Of a stretch of 64,000 bases of DNA, positions 1 through 12,095 are shown in pieces. Position 1 is the stretch's first letter. Each line of letters begins with the position of its first letter. The notes beneath the pieces were generated by a model that saw only the letters and a program-made list of their open reading frames with translations, was not told the origin of the DNA and made no database searches. The stretch covers positions 1,802,001 to 1,866,000 of the forward strand of contig NC_085072.1 of NCBI RefSeq assembly GCF_963662255.1, in the 5' to 3' direction. The position numbers and the translations under genes are program-made. The stretch comes from Cinclus cinclus. Lineage: Eukaryota > Chordata > Aves > Passeriformes > Cinclidae.

Positions 1-135
1 TAATTCCCATCCCATCCAGCCCAACAATTCCCATCCCATCCAGCAATTCCCATCCAGCCCAGAAATTCCCATCCCAACCAGTAATTCCCAACCAGCCCAG
101 CAATTGCCAGCCCAGCAATCCCCATCCCAGCTCCT
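1..135. repeat. Degenerate ~24-bp minisatellite
   Basis: Imperfect repeats built from the phrases aattcccatcccatccag and agcccagcaattccc fill the left edge. The array probably continues outside the window. Individual copies vary in length through loss of the catcc block, so no fixed period can be given. Confidence 0.7.
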
Positions 136-754
136 TGGTTCGTGTTTCCCTGCTCCCAGGGAAGCCCCATGTCCCTGGATCAGTGCAGCCCCTCCCGCTG
201 AGGCCCTGACTCTTTCCCCTGGCAAGAATCCCCTCGTTTAACCCCTGCTGCCCTGGCTCAGGATGTCACATCTCCCTGGAAGATGAAATTCCTCTTCTGC
301 AGAAGAAAAAGGAGACGCAAGGTTGATTTTTAATTATTTCCAGATTTCTGGATCATTAGGAAGATGAAAGATGGCATCGGTTGAGATGCAGGGCACTCTG
401 AGAGGGTGGAATTGATTTTTACATCTATTTAGCTGATGGTTCACAGGACGGGCTCTGACTGGGGCAGCACAGCCTCAAGTGAAAGGTCCAGGCTCATCAT
501 GGACGGACCCCTGGCTCTGCCCCGCAGGAGCTGCCAGCCTGGGATGGGGACCCTGAATCCCACAGAATTCCCCAGTTCTTGTTTGTCCTGGCTCTGCTGG
601 AGGCTCCTGGTGCTCTGAAGAAAGGGAAATGAGATGTGGGAGAGCAGCCTGGGGGTGGCTGACACCGGGGGCTGCTGGGGTGGGATGTCACCTCTGGAGC
701 TTTGTCCTCGCTGTGTGCCATTCCCAGAATCCATAGATCCTGGGTTTTTTTGGG
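136..754. other. Unannotated, no gene seen
   Basis: Unique-looking sequence of mixed composition. The short open frames here show no protein-like composition and no splice context. Nothing further is recognisable. Confidence 0.5.
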
Positions 755-1041
755 TTATATTTACAATTATATTGATATTTATATTGATATTTATATTGAT
801 ATTTATATCGATATTTTTATTTTTATTTTTATTTTTATTTTTATTTTTATTTTTATTTTTATTTTTATTTTTATTTTTATTTATATATATTGAAATTGAT
901 ATTGATATTGATATTTACAATTATGTTTCTATTTCTATTTCTATTTCTATTTATATTTATATTTATATTTATATTTATACTTATATTTACAATTATATTT
1001 CTATTTATACTTACAATTATATTTCTATTTCTGTATATATC
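755..1041. repeat. Compound AT-rich microsatellite
   Basis: A run of related simple repeats: (ATTGATATTTAT)n, then about 12 copies of the hexamer ATTTTT (about 811-882), then (ATTGAT)n, (TTTCTA)n and (TATTTA)n. The open frames over it encode only I/F/L or I/N/R/D simple runs and are artefacts. Successive hexamer and dodecamer types look like point-mutated descendants of one TATTTA-like seed. Confidence 0.95.
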
Positions 1042-1077
1042 TGAGCTGAAGGAGGGTTGGATTTTTCCCGGTATCGT

Positions 1078-1190
1078 GGAATTCCTGGAATGGAATTCCC
1101 AGAGCAGCTGTGGCTGCTCCATGCCTGGAAGGTCCCAAGGCCAGGCTGGACACCTGGGCACAGTGGAAGGGGGTGGCACTGGGGGACCCT
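1078..1190 (+). mobile_element. CR1 LINE 3'-end fragment
   Basis: Contains the avian CR1 tail phrases ggaattcccagagcagctg and tggctgctccatgcctggaa, then aaggccaggctgga and cagtggaagg, in the usual sense order. It is 5'-truncated and loses the terminal aacccaaaccatt part, so it is an old inactive copy. Orientation follows from the order of the phrases. Confidence 0.75.
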
Positions 1191-3042
1191 GCCCTGGGCA
1201 CAGAGGTGCCAACCCTGGAGGTCCCCAGCGCTGGGGACACTGAGCAGGGCTGGAGGGAAGGAATTTGTCCCTTTCTGTCCCTCAGGGACTGTCTGGAGCT
1301 TCTGAGGATGAGATCTGACAGCCAGCCTGAAATCCTGAGCCAGCTGAGCTGGGCCAGCTTTGGAGAGCTGCAGTTTCTCACTTCAGGGATTTTTATTGAT
1401 TGCGTGAAGAATTATACACTCACACGGGGCGCAGGAAAATCAGAGCAAACTTTTCCCAAACACTCATAATCCCAAAGGACTGGGAAGGATTGATTTTTAC
1501 GTGTTTGGCTTTTAGGCTGTTCACATCTCAATCCAGACAATTTTCTTTCCAGAGAGTCCACTACAGTCTACTTAATTGTATTTTCTAACCAAGCTGGAAG
1601 AGATTTGTTGGCTTTACTGTCCAGAGAAGACACAAATCTTTTCTTCCAATTTTTTTTCCTCGAGTCCATAATATAGTGAGTGAATTTCTAACACTAAAAG
1701 CAATAAAATATCAAATTGTTCAGTGCAACACCACAGGGGAAAGAATCATTCATGGAGGAATGTAAAGACTTGGAAAGAAGGACCTGGCTGCATATTTTTA
1801 TTTATTTTCCTTATTGCGTAGCAGTTCCTCCAAGGGTAACTTCCCAGTTTGGCCGGGACAGTGGGTGAGCTCTGATTCTGAACTTCACTGAATCACTTGG
1901 AAAAACAAATCCAGAATGGGTTTTCAAAAAGAATTCTTTTGGATCTTTTCTTCGGCTCCAGTTTCATAGTTGGAATTATTGTAGTGTCTACCAGGGGTGG
2001 GTATTCCAAGGACGTCTTGTAAATTGGGGTAAGAACACAGGTTTGGAATTCCTGTCCAAGTTTGCTGGATTATTTAAGAATACAGCTGTGGAACTCCTAT
2101 CCAAGTTTGTTGGATTATTCAAAGCTCAGATGCTATAAAAGAATTGCTTTAAACTTGTGGCTTTATTTGCCAGCTGCAAATTCAGAGCTTCAGTTACAGT
2201 GAAACCTTTCTTCAATACTTTTCTGATTGATATGTTTGTTTATTTATTTATTTGAACACCACAACCAAAATTCCTTTTGCTCAGAATATTTTGCTGGCCA
2301 CGCCCCATGCAAGACCTTCTGCAGATTTCCATAAATTACAAAAAAAATCCTATTTCATGTCCCAAAATGCTGGCTAAAAAAATCCCATTTCATGTCCCCA
2401 AACTCCTCAGTACAACAACACCAGAAGCGAAGTTTCAGCCCTGGGGGAAGGAGAAGTGAGGAGCTCTGAGCAAGCAGGGCTTGACCCCTGAGTGCAGCCC
2501 ACGGGGCTGGAACAACAATTCCTGCTCATCCCACCCAGCAAAACCAGCAAATAAACTGCCCGTGGTGCTTGGAAACTTCATCCTCTGTAATATCCCTGTA
2601 ATGGAATGCTTTTAGAGAGGGGCCATAAAAATGAATTGAAAAGTGGTTTTTGTGCTGCTGCAGCTGGCACAGCCCTGCCTGAGCGAGAGCATCCCTGCTT
2701 TTATTGCTGGGAATAAAGGCACGGGCCTGGAGTTGTGCACATTAACTTCAAAAATGGACTTTTTTAGAAGTCCTCGGTGTTAATTCTGAGCAGTATAATT
2801 ACAGGGCTCTTTATGGGTTGGGTTAGACACCAATTAGCTGCTCCTGAGATTGGGAAGGATGGTTCCTGCCTCGCCATGCGGGGCTGGCTGTGCTCGGGAT
2901 TTATCCCCACAAAGCTGGAAAGTGAAACCACTTTCACTTTTTCCTTTCTCAAGGAGCTCTTTGTGGTTCTGGTGGTAACCTAAATTTGCATCACTGGCTG
3001 AATTCTAACTAAAAGAGGTTTTACATCCCCGTCCAGGGAGCT
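1191..3042. other. Unannotated AT-rich region with a local duplication
   Basis: AT-rich, with no credible exon. At about 2045-2140 a roughly 48-bp segment is tandemly duplicated: both copies carry tccaagtttg, then ggattatt followed by taag or caaag, with several differences. The stretch 1590-1800 is AT-rich and complex and could be a conserved non-coding element, but nothing specific is identifiable. Confidence 0.5.
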
Positions 3043-4236
3043 GCACTGCAGGGCTCCCCTGGATGGGATTCCCTGGCTGTTGGACATTTCAGGGCTCCCC
3101 TGGATGGGATTCCCTGGCTGTTGGACATTTCAGGGCTCCCCTGGATGGGATTCCCTGGCTGTTGGACACTGCAGGGCTCCCCTGGATGGGATTCCCTGGC
3201 TGTTGGACATTTCAGGGCTCCCCTGGATGGGATTCCCTGGCTGTTGGACACTGCAGGGCTCCCCTGGATGGGATTCCCTGGCTGTTGGACATTTCAGGGC
3301 TCTCCTGGATGGGATTCCCTGGCTGTTGGACACTGCAGGGCTCCCCTGGATGGGATTCCCTGGCTGTTGGACACTGCAGGGCTCTCCTGGATGGGATTCC
3401 CTGGCTGTTGGACATTTCAGGGCTCCCCTGGATGGGATTCCCTGGCTGTTGGACACTGCAGGGCTCTCCTGGATGGGATTCCCTGGCTGTTGGACATTTC
3501 AGGGCTCCCCTGGATGGGATTCCCTGGCTGTTGGACATTTCAGGGCTCCCCTGGATGGGATTCCCTGGCTGTTGGACATTTCAGGGCTCCCCTGGATGGG
3601 ATTCCCTGGCTGTTGGACATTTCAGGGCTCTCCTGGATGGGATTCCCTGGCTCTTGGACACTGCAGGGCTCCCCTGGATGGGATTCCCTGGCTGTTGGAC
3701 ATTTCAGGGCTCTCCTGGATGGGATTCCCTGGCTCTTGGACACTGCAGGGCTCCCCTGGATGGGATTCCCTGGCTGTTGGACACTGCAGGGCTCCCCTGG
3801 ATGGGATTCCCTGGCTGTTGGACACTGCAGGGCTCCCCTGGATGGGATTCCCTGGCTGTTGGACATTTCAGGGCTCCCCTGGATGGGATTCCCTGGCTGT
3901 TGGACATTTCAGGGCTCTCCTGGATGGGATTCCCTGGCTGTTGGACATTTCAGGGCTCCCCTGGATGGGATTCCCTGACTGTTGGACATTTCAGGGCTCC
4001 CCTGGATGGGATTCCCTGGCTGTTGGACATTTCAGGGCTCTCCTGGATGGGATTCCCTGGCTGTTGGACACTGCAGGGCTCCCCTGGATGGGATTCCCTG
4101 GCTCTTGGACACTGCAGGGCTCCCCTGGATGGGATTCCCTGGCTGTTGGACATTTCAGGGCTCTCCTGGATGGGATTCCCTGGCTCTTGGACACTGCAGG
4201 GCTCCCCTGGATGGGATTCCCTGGCTGTTGGACACG
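3043..4236. repeat. 41-bp minisatellite, ~29 units
   Basis: The unit begins ggctcccctggatgggattc, continues cctggctgttgg, and ends acatttcag or acactgcag. Three variable sites recur: cccc/ctcc at the start, gctgttgg/gctcttgg in the middle, and tttc/ctgc at the end. The variants are intermixed rather than ordered. Because 41 leaves remainder 2 on division by 3 and no frame of the unit has a stop, all three plus frames stay open for hundreds of codons. The 519-codon, 401-codon and 285-codon frames here are therefore repeat artefacts. Confidence 0.97.
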
Positions 4237-4389
4237 CAGCAGCCCTGGGCAGGAAGGGACAGGTCTGTCATCAGCCCACACCTGAGCAGCCCTGGGGTCT
4301 CTCTGCTCCTCCCCAGTCCCAGTGGAACAAAAGCTGCAAGGTGACCTTGGTGGCACTGCATGACTCCCTGACAGAAAGGTGCTTTAGAA

Positions 4390-4548
4390 GGGATTTTGGG
4401 AAGAAATCTTTCCCTAGGAGGCTGGGGAAGGCATGGGATGGAATTCCCAGAGAAGCTGTGGCTGCCCCCTGGATCCCTGGCAGGTTCCAAGGCCAGGATG
4501 GGCTGGGAGCAGCCTGGGATAGTGGAAGGTGTCACTGGTGCTGCAGAC
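4390..4548 (+). mobile_element. CR1 LINE 3'-end fragment
   Basis: Carries aagaaatctttccct, then ggaattcccagagaagctg, tggctgcccc, ccaaggccaggatgggctg and gggatagtggaaggtgtc in CR1 order. The terminal accatt tail is missing and both ends are eroded. It is inactive and lies just beyond the 41-bp array. Confidence 0.8.
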
Positions 4549-5202
4549 AGGACTTGGACAGGAGGAGGATGCTGGGTTTGAAACCCAGGGATGCTGTCCA
4601 AGGACAAAGAAGCATGACCTAAATTCCTCCATGAGATGGCAGGGCCTGCAGTAATGAATTCTGTCTTATCTGTGTGATGGGGTTATGATTTGCAGACATC
4701 AAAATCCGTAATTCAGTGAATGCTGCTCTGAACCGGGCAGGGCGGCAAAATAAATAAATAAAATTTGTCAATGCAGAATAATGTGCTTGCACATGGTTAG
4801 AAAGAGCCAGGCAACTGTATATCACAGCCAAGAATAATGTCAGGTTTTGGAATCAGATAAATTGCAAATAACAATGCAGAAAGCAACTGAACCTTGAGGA
4901 ATATCTGCAGCCAGGCTGGGATGAGGTGCCTGCAAAAAGCCTTTATTTGGAAAGGAGAAATAGAGACCAATAAGACAGAGGGTAGAAAAAATGGGGAGGG
5001 AACAGCAGGACCATAAAGCTGTGATCAAGTGCAGGAGAGATGATAAAAGGCCATGGGCAGCCCAGGAAAAATATTAAGAAGCAATAAAATGCAGCATCAG
5101 TGGAGATAAGATGATAATTTGTTATTCTCAGCAGAGCCATTTGTGCACTGAGGCCCTTCCTGGACTCAGAGCTGAGCTGTGCCTTGCACCTGGGCCAGAT
5201 TT
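4549..5202. other. Unannotated, AT-rich
   Basis: Includes a short taaataaataaa run near 4750 and otherwise complex AT-rich sequence. No exon, RNA gene or repeat family is recognised. Confidence 0.5.
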
Positions 5203-5391
5203 GTACCTGGAACAGAGATTTCCATCCTGGACACAGATTCCCCCCTGGACACAGATTCCCCCCTGGACACAGATTTCATCCAGGACACAGATTCCCCCCT
5301 GGACACAGATTCCCCCCTGGACACAGATTTCATCCAGGACACAGATTCCCCCCTGGACACAGATTCCCCCCTGGACACAGATTTCCCCTGG
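5203..5391. repeat. 18-bp minisatellite with 54-bp higher-order period
   Basis: The unit acacagattcccccctgg is repeated about ten times. Every third copy is instead acacagatttcatccagg, giving a 54-bp triplet present three times. Since 18 is divisible by 3, several frames stay open; these encode only repeated short peptides and are not genes. Confidence 0.95.
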
Positions 5392-6119
5392 GCAGAGCAG
5401 CAGGACCCCCCTGAGCTGGCAGTGAATTTTGTGTGTTCAGGAGGGAATTGAGTCCTGGCACAACTTCAGCTGTCCCTACCAGGGCTCGGGGGTTTCCAAG
5501 CTCCTCTGCCTGTCCAGGAGCTGTGAACTCCTGCCTTTGGCACGAATGAGAATCAGAATCACTTTTTCCAAGGAACAAGGGCTCGGCAGGGATCTGGGAA
5601 TGAGCTGCTCCAGGATGGAGGGTCAGACATCAGTGCTGACCCTCTCAGGTGAGGGCAGCACATCCCACAGCAGCCCTGGAGCCAGGAAAGGATCTGGAGG
5701 GGTTTTGGGGTGCCCTGGTGCCTGCTGCTGTGGGCACACCCTCTCTCCTCCCCGGGCACACATTCTCTTGGCTCCAGGTCTCAGGATGAAGCTCAGCCAC
5801 CTTCACACATGGAAGGTTCATGGCACCTTTGGCTCAGAATGAATGAAAATGTGGCTGGGCTGGGCTGGGCTGGGCTTTGGAGGAGTGAGTGGGTCTGAGC
5901 CCTGAGCAGGCTCACAGGAGCAGGGGGCAAATCCCTGGCCCTGGGATGTGGGACCAGCCTGGGGGAGGCAGGAACAGGGGCTGGAGAGCCTGCAGGTGCC
6001 TCTGGGATGGGGAAAGCTGCGTGGAGCCATCTCCCAGCTCCATCTCTGCATCCCTAAACGGCACAGACATTGCTCAGCAGTTTGCAAAGATGCTGATAAC
6101 AATGATACACATCCCTGGC
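5392..6119. other. Unannotated
   Basis: Moderately GC-rich sequence with chance open frames. A short ggctgggctgggctggg run lies near 5855-5875. Nothing else is identifiable. Confidence 0.5.
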
Positions 6120-6320
6120 ACTTATTAAGCTGATGGCTTTTAAACATTAAATCCCAGCTATAATTAAATTAACTAAAATTTGTTTTATTAAAAAAAAAAA
6201 GATTTTAAGCACTCCCCAGTAGCAATTAAAAGGTGAGGGAATTCAATTCCCTGCAGGCCCAAATCAGCATTGCTGCAGATTGCAGCCAGGACTAATTTGA
6301 TAGCTAATGACTGGAGTTGT
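6120..6320. promoter_or_regulatory. Candidate conserved non-coding element
   Basis: AT-rich, non-repetitive block with clustered homeodomain-type cores: tataattaaattaact, agcaattaaaag, ggactaatttgatagc and tagctaatgac. It stands out from its flanks by complexity and motif density. Conservation cannot be tested here, so an enhancer role is inference only. Confidence 0.3.
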
Positions 6321-6621
6321 GGTCAGGGGACCACAGGGGAGGGAGGAGGGACAAGCTTCATCACTGGGGAGAGCTCCAGGGGCTGGGGCTGTTTCTCCTG
6401 GAAAGGGATTTCTTTGCTCCTCTTGCAAAGCCACCATCCCTCTGCAGGAATTCCTCCTGAGAGACACAGAACATTTCTGTCCTGGCTGTGAAGAGATGAT
6501 TAAAGTCTGTTCTGTTTTGGGGGAGTTGAAGATGTACTTGTTCACTCAATAGATGGCTTCCTCTGGCTGCAGGATTCACCCTTGTTAGCCACATCATTCA
6601 AAAATTATCTATTGTGGCTGC

Positions 6622-6648
6622 AAAAAAAAAAAAAAAAAAAAAAAAAAA
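6622..6648. repeat. Poly-A tract, 27 bp
   Basis: Uninterrupted A run. It could be an old retroposon tail or a simple homopolymer; no element body is recognised upstream. Confidence 0.9.
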
Positions 6649-7140
6649 TCGTTCCGAGACATCTGGATTGGTGCTAATAACTGTGAGCAGCAAGGCTTTG
6701 ATTTCCTTCATCCTTCATTACTGCCGTGTCGCAGGAAGCAATCCTGCCTCAACGAGGGCTCGTTCCTCCTGTCAGGACGTGGCTCCGTGGAGATGTGCAG
6801 CAGCAGGAGGGAATTTGCTGCTTTTCCTGGAGAAGCTGTCCCTGCTGCCGGCCCTGCTGGGGCACAGCAGTGACTGCACAGCAAGCCCAGAGGAGTTTTC
6901 CCTCTCCTCCCACTCTCTGAATTCCTTCCCTGGCTGGATGCTGGAGCTGCTGTGGTGGGGAGGGCAGGAAGGACAGGCAGAGGGACAGACACACGGACAG
7001 GCAAAGCCCAAACCCCAGCCCGGGTCCAGCACAGGCTGGAAAATTTTTTTGTTTCCCAATCAAAGGCAGGAGTGTGGAAAGCTTGGAAATCTTACCTGGC
7101 CATCCCCCATCCCATCTGCCTCAGACCCCGTGAGGGATAA
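6649..7140. other. Unannotated
   Basis: GC-moderate sequence with overlapping open frames on both strands that look like chance. Nothing specific is seen. Confidence 0.5.
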
Positions 7141-7345
7141 ACTTTAATCACTCCATTAGACCTTATTACAAGTATCAAAAGACCACTGTATACCAACAAA
7201 ATAAATACATAATCACTATTGAAAAACCTAAAAAAAAAGACCCCAGCAACTATTAGTCCCTTCATAATACAAAAACCCATCACAGCATAAAAAAAATCCC
7301 TCAAATTCATCACAAGGAAACACTGCAAGGGTCAATCATTTAATA
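7141..7345. other. Strand-asymmetric A/C-rich segment, possible mitochondrial insertion
   Basis: In 7141-7320 I count about 11 G and 44 C in 180 bases, so the plus strand is strongly G-poor and A/C-rich, unlike both flanks. That skew is typical of bird mitochondrial DNA. The minus strand has a hydrophobic open frame rich in F, V, I and L. I could not match it to a specific mitochondrial gene, so a nuclear mitochondrial insertion is only one possibility; an odd A-rich insertion is another. Confidence 0.25.
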
Positions 7346-8498
7346 TTGGAGAGCACTTTGATAACCCTGCACCTGCTAATTAACAGCAACCCTGTTTGAG
7401 CCACTGAGAATTAATTTGTGTTTTATGTCCGGGGTGTGTTTGGCAGCACAGGCGAGGGAAGGATGGCTGGGCTCTGGGAGAAGGACAGGAACACAAATCT
7501 CTGTCTCGAGGAGTGACCTCAGGTGGATGAAACCCCCAGGATTTCTCTTTTCCCTTCCTTCCCCGATTAACCTCCCTGCCCTCCCGGGCTGGGCTGCTGA
7601 GGGAAGGCAGAGACACAAAATCCTCTCTGGAGCACGAGGTGGAAACGCTCTGGAGTTGATAAAGATGCCCCGTATAAACCTGGAAATGGGACCCGATAAA
7701 TCCAAAATGAGGGGGATTTCGGGGCTCTTTTTAATCCTTCTTGAACAAGCTGATTTTGCTCCTCAGCTCTGGGGGCCTCTGCACTCCCTGTGAGAGGCAC
7801 AAACCCCCAGAGCTGCAGAGACCAACCTGGGCTGCAGCAACACCTGGAGCTCCATTTAGCAGGACGAGAGAGGCAGGAGGCTGCAGCACAAATCTTTTCT
7901 GTCTCTTTGCTGCTCTGAAATGACTCATTTTGTCTTTCTCATCTGTCCCTTGGAAACCCGCGTCCTCACATCTCACTTCTGTGCATTGATACGCCAGAGG
8001 GGGGAGAAAAAAAGTAGAAAATAAAGAGGTGATGTCATTTCCCTTCCAGCTGGGGGTTCCTCCTGTGCTCCTGACCAGTTAATGCTGCAAAGTTTGTTTC
8101 CGTAAGTTGTGTTATTGCCTTTTATCTGCCTTTCCCCACGGCACCAGAGTCAGACAGCCAGATCTATTTTTATGGGATTGGTCTCTAAAAAAAAAAAAAA
8201 AGAAAAAAGAAAAAAATGACAAAATAAAGGACAAAAAGACAAGTTTAAAAGGCCAGCAAGAAAAAAAGGTGATGAGTTAGATTTAAAACATCACAACAGC
8301 TCCTTAGGCTCCTTTCTGCCACAAGATTCATTCTTCAATGTTTTGTTCCATTGTCCCCTGTTTTTCCATGGTCTGGTTTATGGTGGCTTTTGTCACAACT
8401 CCCTCCTAACTCCATGATGAGTGTGAGGTTCTTGCAGTGTCCCTTGCAGAGGAGCTGCAGAGCTCCTGAGGGCAGGACAGAGCTGTCCATGGGACCCT
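7346..8498. other. Unannotated
   Basis: Mixed composition. An impure A tract lies at about 8188-8216 and A/G-rich sequence follows to 8270. No credible exon or element is seen. Confidence 0.5.
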
Positions 8499-8660
8499 GG
8501 GACTGTCCAGCCTGGGATTATAAAATCTGGGACTGTCCAGCCTGGGATTCTAAAACCTGGGATTGTAAAACATGGGATTGTCCAGCCTGGGATTGTAAAA
8601 TCTGGCATTGTCCAGTCTGGGACTGTCCAGCCTGGGATTGTCCAGCCTGGGAAGAGGAGC
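8499..8660. repeat. Degenerate 15-bp minisatellite
   Basis: About ten copies alternate between ctgggattgtccagc and ctgggattgtaaaat variants, with single-base differences. The open frame crossing it (8351-9157) gives repeated WD-containing peptides from the repeat and is not considered a gene. Confidence 0.85.
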
Positions 8661-11399
8661 TCTGGGTGCCTCAGTGTGGGCTCCCAGGGCAGCTGCAGAG
8701 AGCAGCAGGGGCTGAGAATTCCCTTTTCTCCCCATTCAGGAGCTGTTCAATGCCCTGGGACACCCCAGCAGCTGCCCCAGCTGAAGCCCTCTGGCCATGG
8801 GTGCCACACCTGGGGCTCAGAGCCCTCCTGGGGCCGTGCCCAGGCTGGCAGGGCTTTGGTCCAAAGGGCTCCTGGCAGAGGTGTCCAACACGGAGCAGCT
8901 CCCAGGCACAAACCAGCCCAGCCCTCCCTCCCTCCCTGCCAGCTCCTGCACCAGGAGCATCCCCGGGGCTCCAAAGGGGCATCCTGAGCTCTGGGGGCAG
9001 GAGATCCACTGGGATGAGTCCAGCCTGGCTCTCCAGGCCCTGTGTCCACCCCCTGTCCGTGCTCTTCTGCTGCCCTGCCTCCAGAACAGCATCAGAGGAT
9101 TTTTTATACAAAATTATCTGTGCCGAGGGCTCAAGTCCTTCACTTGTACAGAGCTGATTTATTGCATTCCTTGGCAGTCCTGGAGCTGTTCAGTGCTGCC
9201 TCTCAGCCCTGTTTGTGCATTTTAAAACAGAGAGGGAGGCACTTTGCTAATCCTCTGTGCAGCCTGATGAAAACTTTCAGCTTCCCTTGGAAACAGCAGC
9301 TTCGTGTTCCACTCGGAGCTCCCCAGGAAATTACGGTGACTCCTTCTGAAACCCGAGGAGCTTTAAATTCCAGAGGTACCTGGCTCTGGCCCCTCCTCAC
9401 TCGGGTGTGTGGCTGCTGCACAGGTGAATTTGGGCAGGGCTGGGAGATGTGGGAATGCAGCTTTTCCTCCCAGAGGGATGAAAGCATCCCTGGCTCCTCC
9501 TGGGGCTCTCCAGGGTGGTGTCAGGAGTGGGGGGAGCTCAGGGAACAGGCTGGTGCTGAGTTAGTTAGAGCTGAAAGCTGGCACTGACATTTGGCTTCGT
9601 TTGGGAGCTTCAGAGGGGGGGCTCAGAAAGGCCAGGGAGAAAAGGACAGGACACCTTCGGTCCTTTTTCAAGTGGGATAAAAGCACCTTGAGGACACCAT
9701 TAAGGCAAGAGCCACTGATGCTAAAGGCCAATAAGGCTGTGGCTGAATTTTTATTTGGCTCCAGGACTCCTGAGGCAGGAGAGCTAAGGGAGCTGGGGCT
9801 GTGTTCGAACTGCTCTGTTCCATGGGGAAGGGCTGGGTTTGTGTGGGGTGGGGATGGAGAGCCCAGCCCCACATCCCTGCCTGGGCAAAGGGGAAATCCT
9901 GTGGGGAGGGGGTGCCCTGACCACCCCATCACCCACCCTGGTGCTTCCAACCCGCTTAACAACGGAGGCAAAAGCACAGCCAGGCATATTAACCTTTAAT
10001 TAATAATCCTGATGCTTAACTTAACTCCCCTGCTGGTCCCCACGAAGCTTCTGCTGCCAGCGATGGAGCAGCAGCACCCTGGGTGGAGCTGGGCAGCGCT
10101 GGAGGAGGCAGAGGCACTTTTGGGGTGTCACCTCCTGCAGCAACACCCTTAAATCACCTTTACCCGGCGGTTTCTCCTCAGGGTCTGACTGTGGTCACAC
10201 TCACACCAGCTCCTCCCAGTCCTCTCAGGGGGAAAAGGCTGCCTGAGCCCCCCCGGTGCTGCAGGGATCTCTGTGATTGTCCCAGGGGAAAGGAGAAGGT
10301 CTCTGCCAGGCAGGAGAAACCTCAGCAAGGGGAGCAGCACAAAGCCCTGTGCTCAGAAGGGCTCGTGGTGGAACCCTCTCATCACCAGAGGGACACCAAA
10401 AAATGAAAGATCCTGAAAAATGACATCTGTGCAGCATGGAGCAAATCCACAGCGTACAAATCCCGGGTGAACGATGTCATCGCTGATGGGGCTCATGGCC
10501 TTTCATCACTCTGGGATTTTTAGGTGCTCTGGAGTGTAACACGATCCCTTGGATGTGCCAAAAAACGAGCATTTCCTCTCGCAGAGGCTCCAGCTGTTTC
10601 CTGCCCCGTTCCTTTGCAGCAGGACAACACACTGAGCTCTTGAAACAAGAAAATCGGGTTGAGCCAAACCTCGTCATGCAGCTGGAATTCAGCTGGCTGC
10701 TCCTCAGCTGGAATCCTGGGGCCAGAGTCAAAGGAGAACAAGACACTGCAATATCTGAGTGAGGCTCTGGAGCTCGGGAGGGCTGGGACAGCCAGCCCAG
10801 GCTGCAGCACAGCTCCAGCTCAGGGTTTTTGGGCTGGAGCTGTTCCCTGACACAGGAGGCCTCACCAGTCACTATTTGCCATCACACCCTCCATACGGTG
10901 GGATTTAAGCTGCACTCAGGCCCTGTGCAGGGTTTTTGGAAATAGACCTTTCCCTCTTCTCCCTCCCCGATTCTCTTCAAGCTGTCAGGGCATTGCTGCA
11001 GGGAGGTGAGGATGTGCTGGAGCTGCCCCTGGGCACGCACGGGAGCTGCGGGTCCTGGTGCACAACCAGCAGAACTCATCCCCACCATCTCCTCCTCCTC
11101 TCAGGAGACACAGCTCCTCAGAACCTTGAATTGCAAATGCAAATCCCCACCAAAACTGCATTTCCGCGCTGCATCTTTCATCTTTTACGTAACTCTCAGT
11201 TTCTGTCCCCTAAGAAACTCCTGGGCTCCTCCATGTACTAACAGCAGAGAAAATCAAGGCAACAATAAAGGAAAAGCCTTGTTGTCTCTAAAAAGGCAGT
11301 CAGAAAAGTGCTCCTCTGCTCAAAGTCTTAAAAACAGAATCTTGGCTTGGAAAAATCCAGTAAAACACTGAGAATGTTTCTGTAAACTTGGTTCTCTGC
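8661..11399. other. Unannotated, no gene seen
   Basis: Mostly GC-moderate unique sequence with many short chance frames on both strands. A small TAAT-rich patch at 9980-10025 resembles the candidate regulatory elements elsewhere. No element or exon is supported. Confidence 0.5.
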
Positions 11400-11790
11400 C
11401 CTCACTGGAGTGCTCCAGGTAAGCATAAATATATATTGATATACCTGATCATTGAGCTGGATTTGGGATTGGCCACCATGTATAATTCAGTAAATAACCT
11501 TGAGCATAAAAATGAGATTCTCCTCCAGAAAACTCTTTAATCTCCCTTGTTTTTATGGATCAGCAAAGATGTCAGAAGTTTGACACTCCAGATAATTGAG
11601 CTCTTGCATTTAGAGCACAGCCTCCCAATAGTGGCAACTTCGCTTTGAAAGAGTCTCTCTAAACTTTGGGTTGACAATTAGCATTTCAAAAGGTTGCAGC
11701 TCCGGAGCTGCCATCCCCTAATACGGAGCTTGAATCAAATGTACAGATTAATGGCACAGCACTGAAAACAGCCATAAGCTCTCCCTGCCT
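11400..11790. promoter_or_regulatory. Candidate conserved non-coding element
   Basis: Complex, non-repetitive AT-rich sequence of even texture with motifs such as ccagataattgagctc, ttgacaattagc, cttgaatcaaatgtac and agattaatgg. Its flanks are GC-rich and poor in such cores. This is typical of vertebrate developmental enhancers. Function and conservation are inferred. Confidence 0.35.
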
Positions 11791-12095
11791 TGGAAATGCT
11801 CCTGGCAGCTTCTACTGGGTGGAAATGTGGAGCTGTGGATCCAGGAGACTCCTCCTGGAGCGAGGGGACAGGATGGGGACACTGCCTGGAGCTGGTTCCA
11901 GCCTGGGAAGGGCAGTGGGACACAGCCCCATCACACAGGGGGTACCTGGGGGTGTGGGTGGGGAAAGGACAGCTCTGATTTGGAGAACAAATGTTCCCTT
12001 CCACAGCCAGGTCACAGGCACAGCCCAGGAGTGAGCTGATCCACAGGGATTTCAGCAGATCCCAGAAGTCCGGGCCTCAGATTTCTCCAGGGCAG

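Noticed and set aside
3063..4622. 519-codon plus open frame
   Set aside because: It runs through the 41-bp tandem array, and the other two plus frames are open as well. No splice or start context.
6622..6648. Processed pseudogene tail
   Set aside because: No gene-like or retroposon-like body precedes the poly-A and no flanking duplication is evident.
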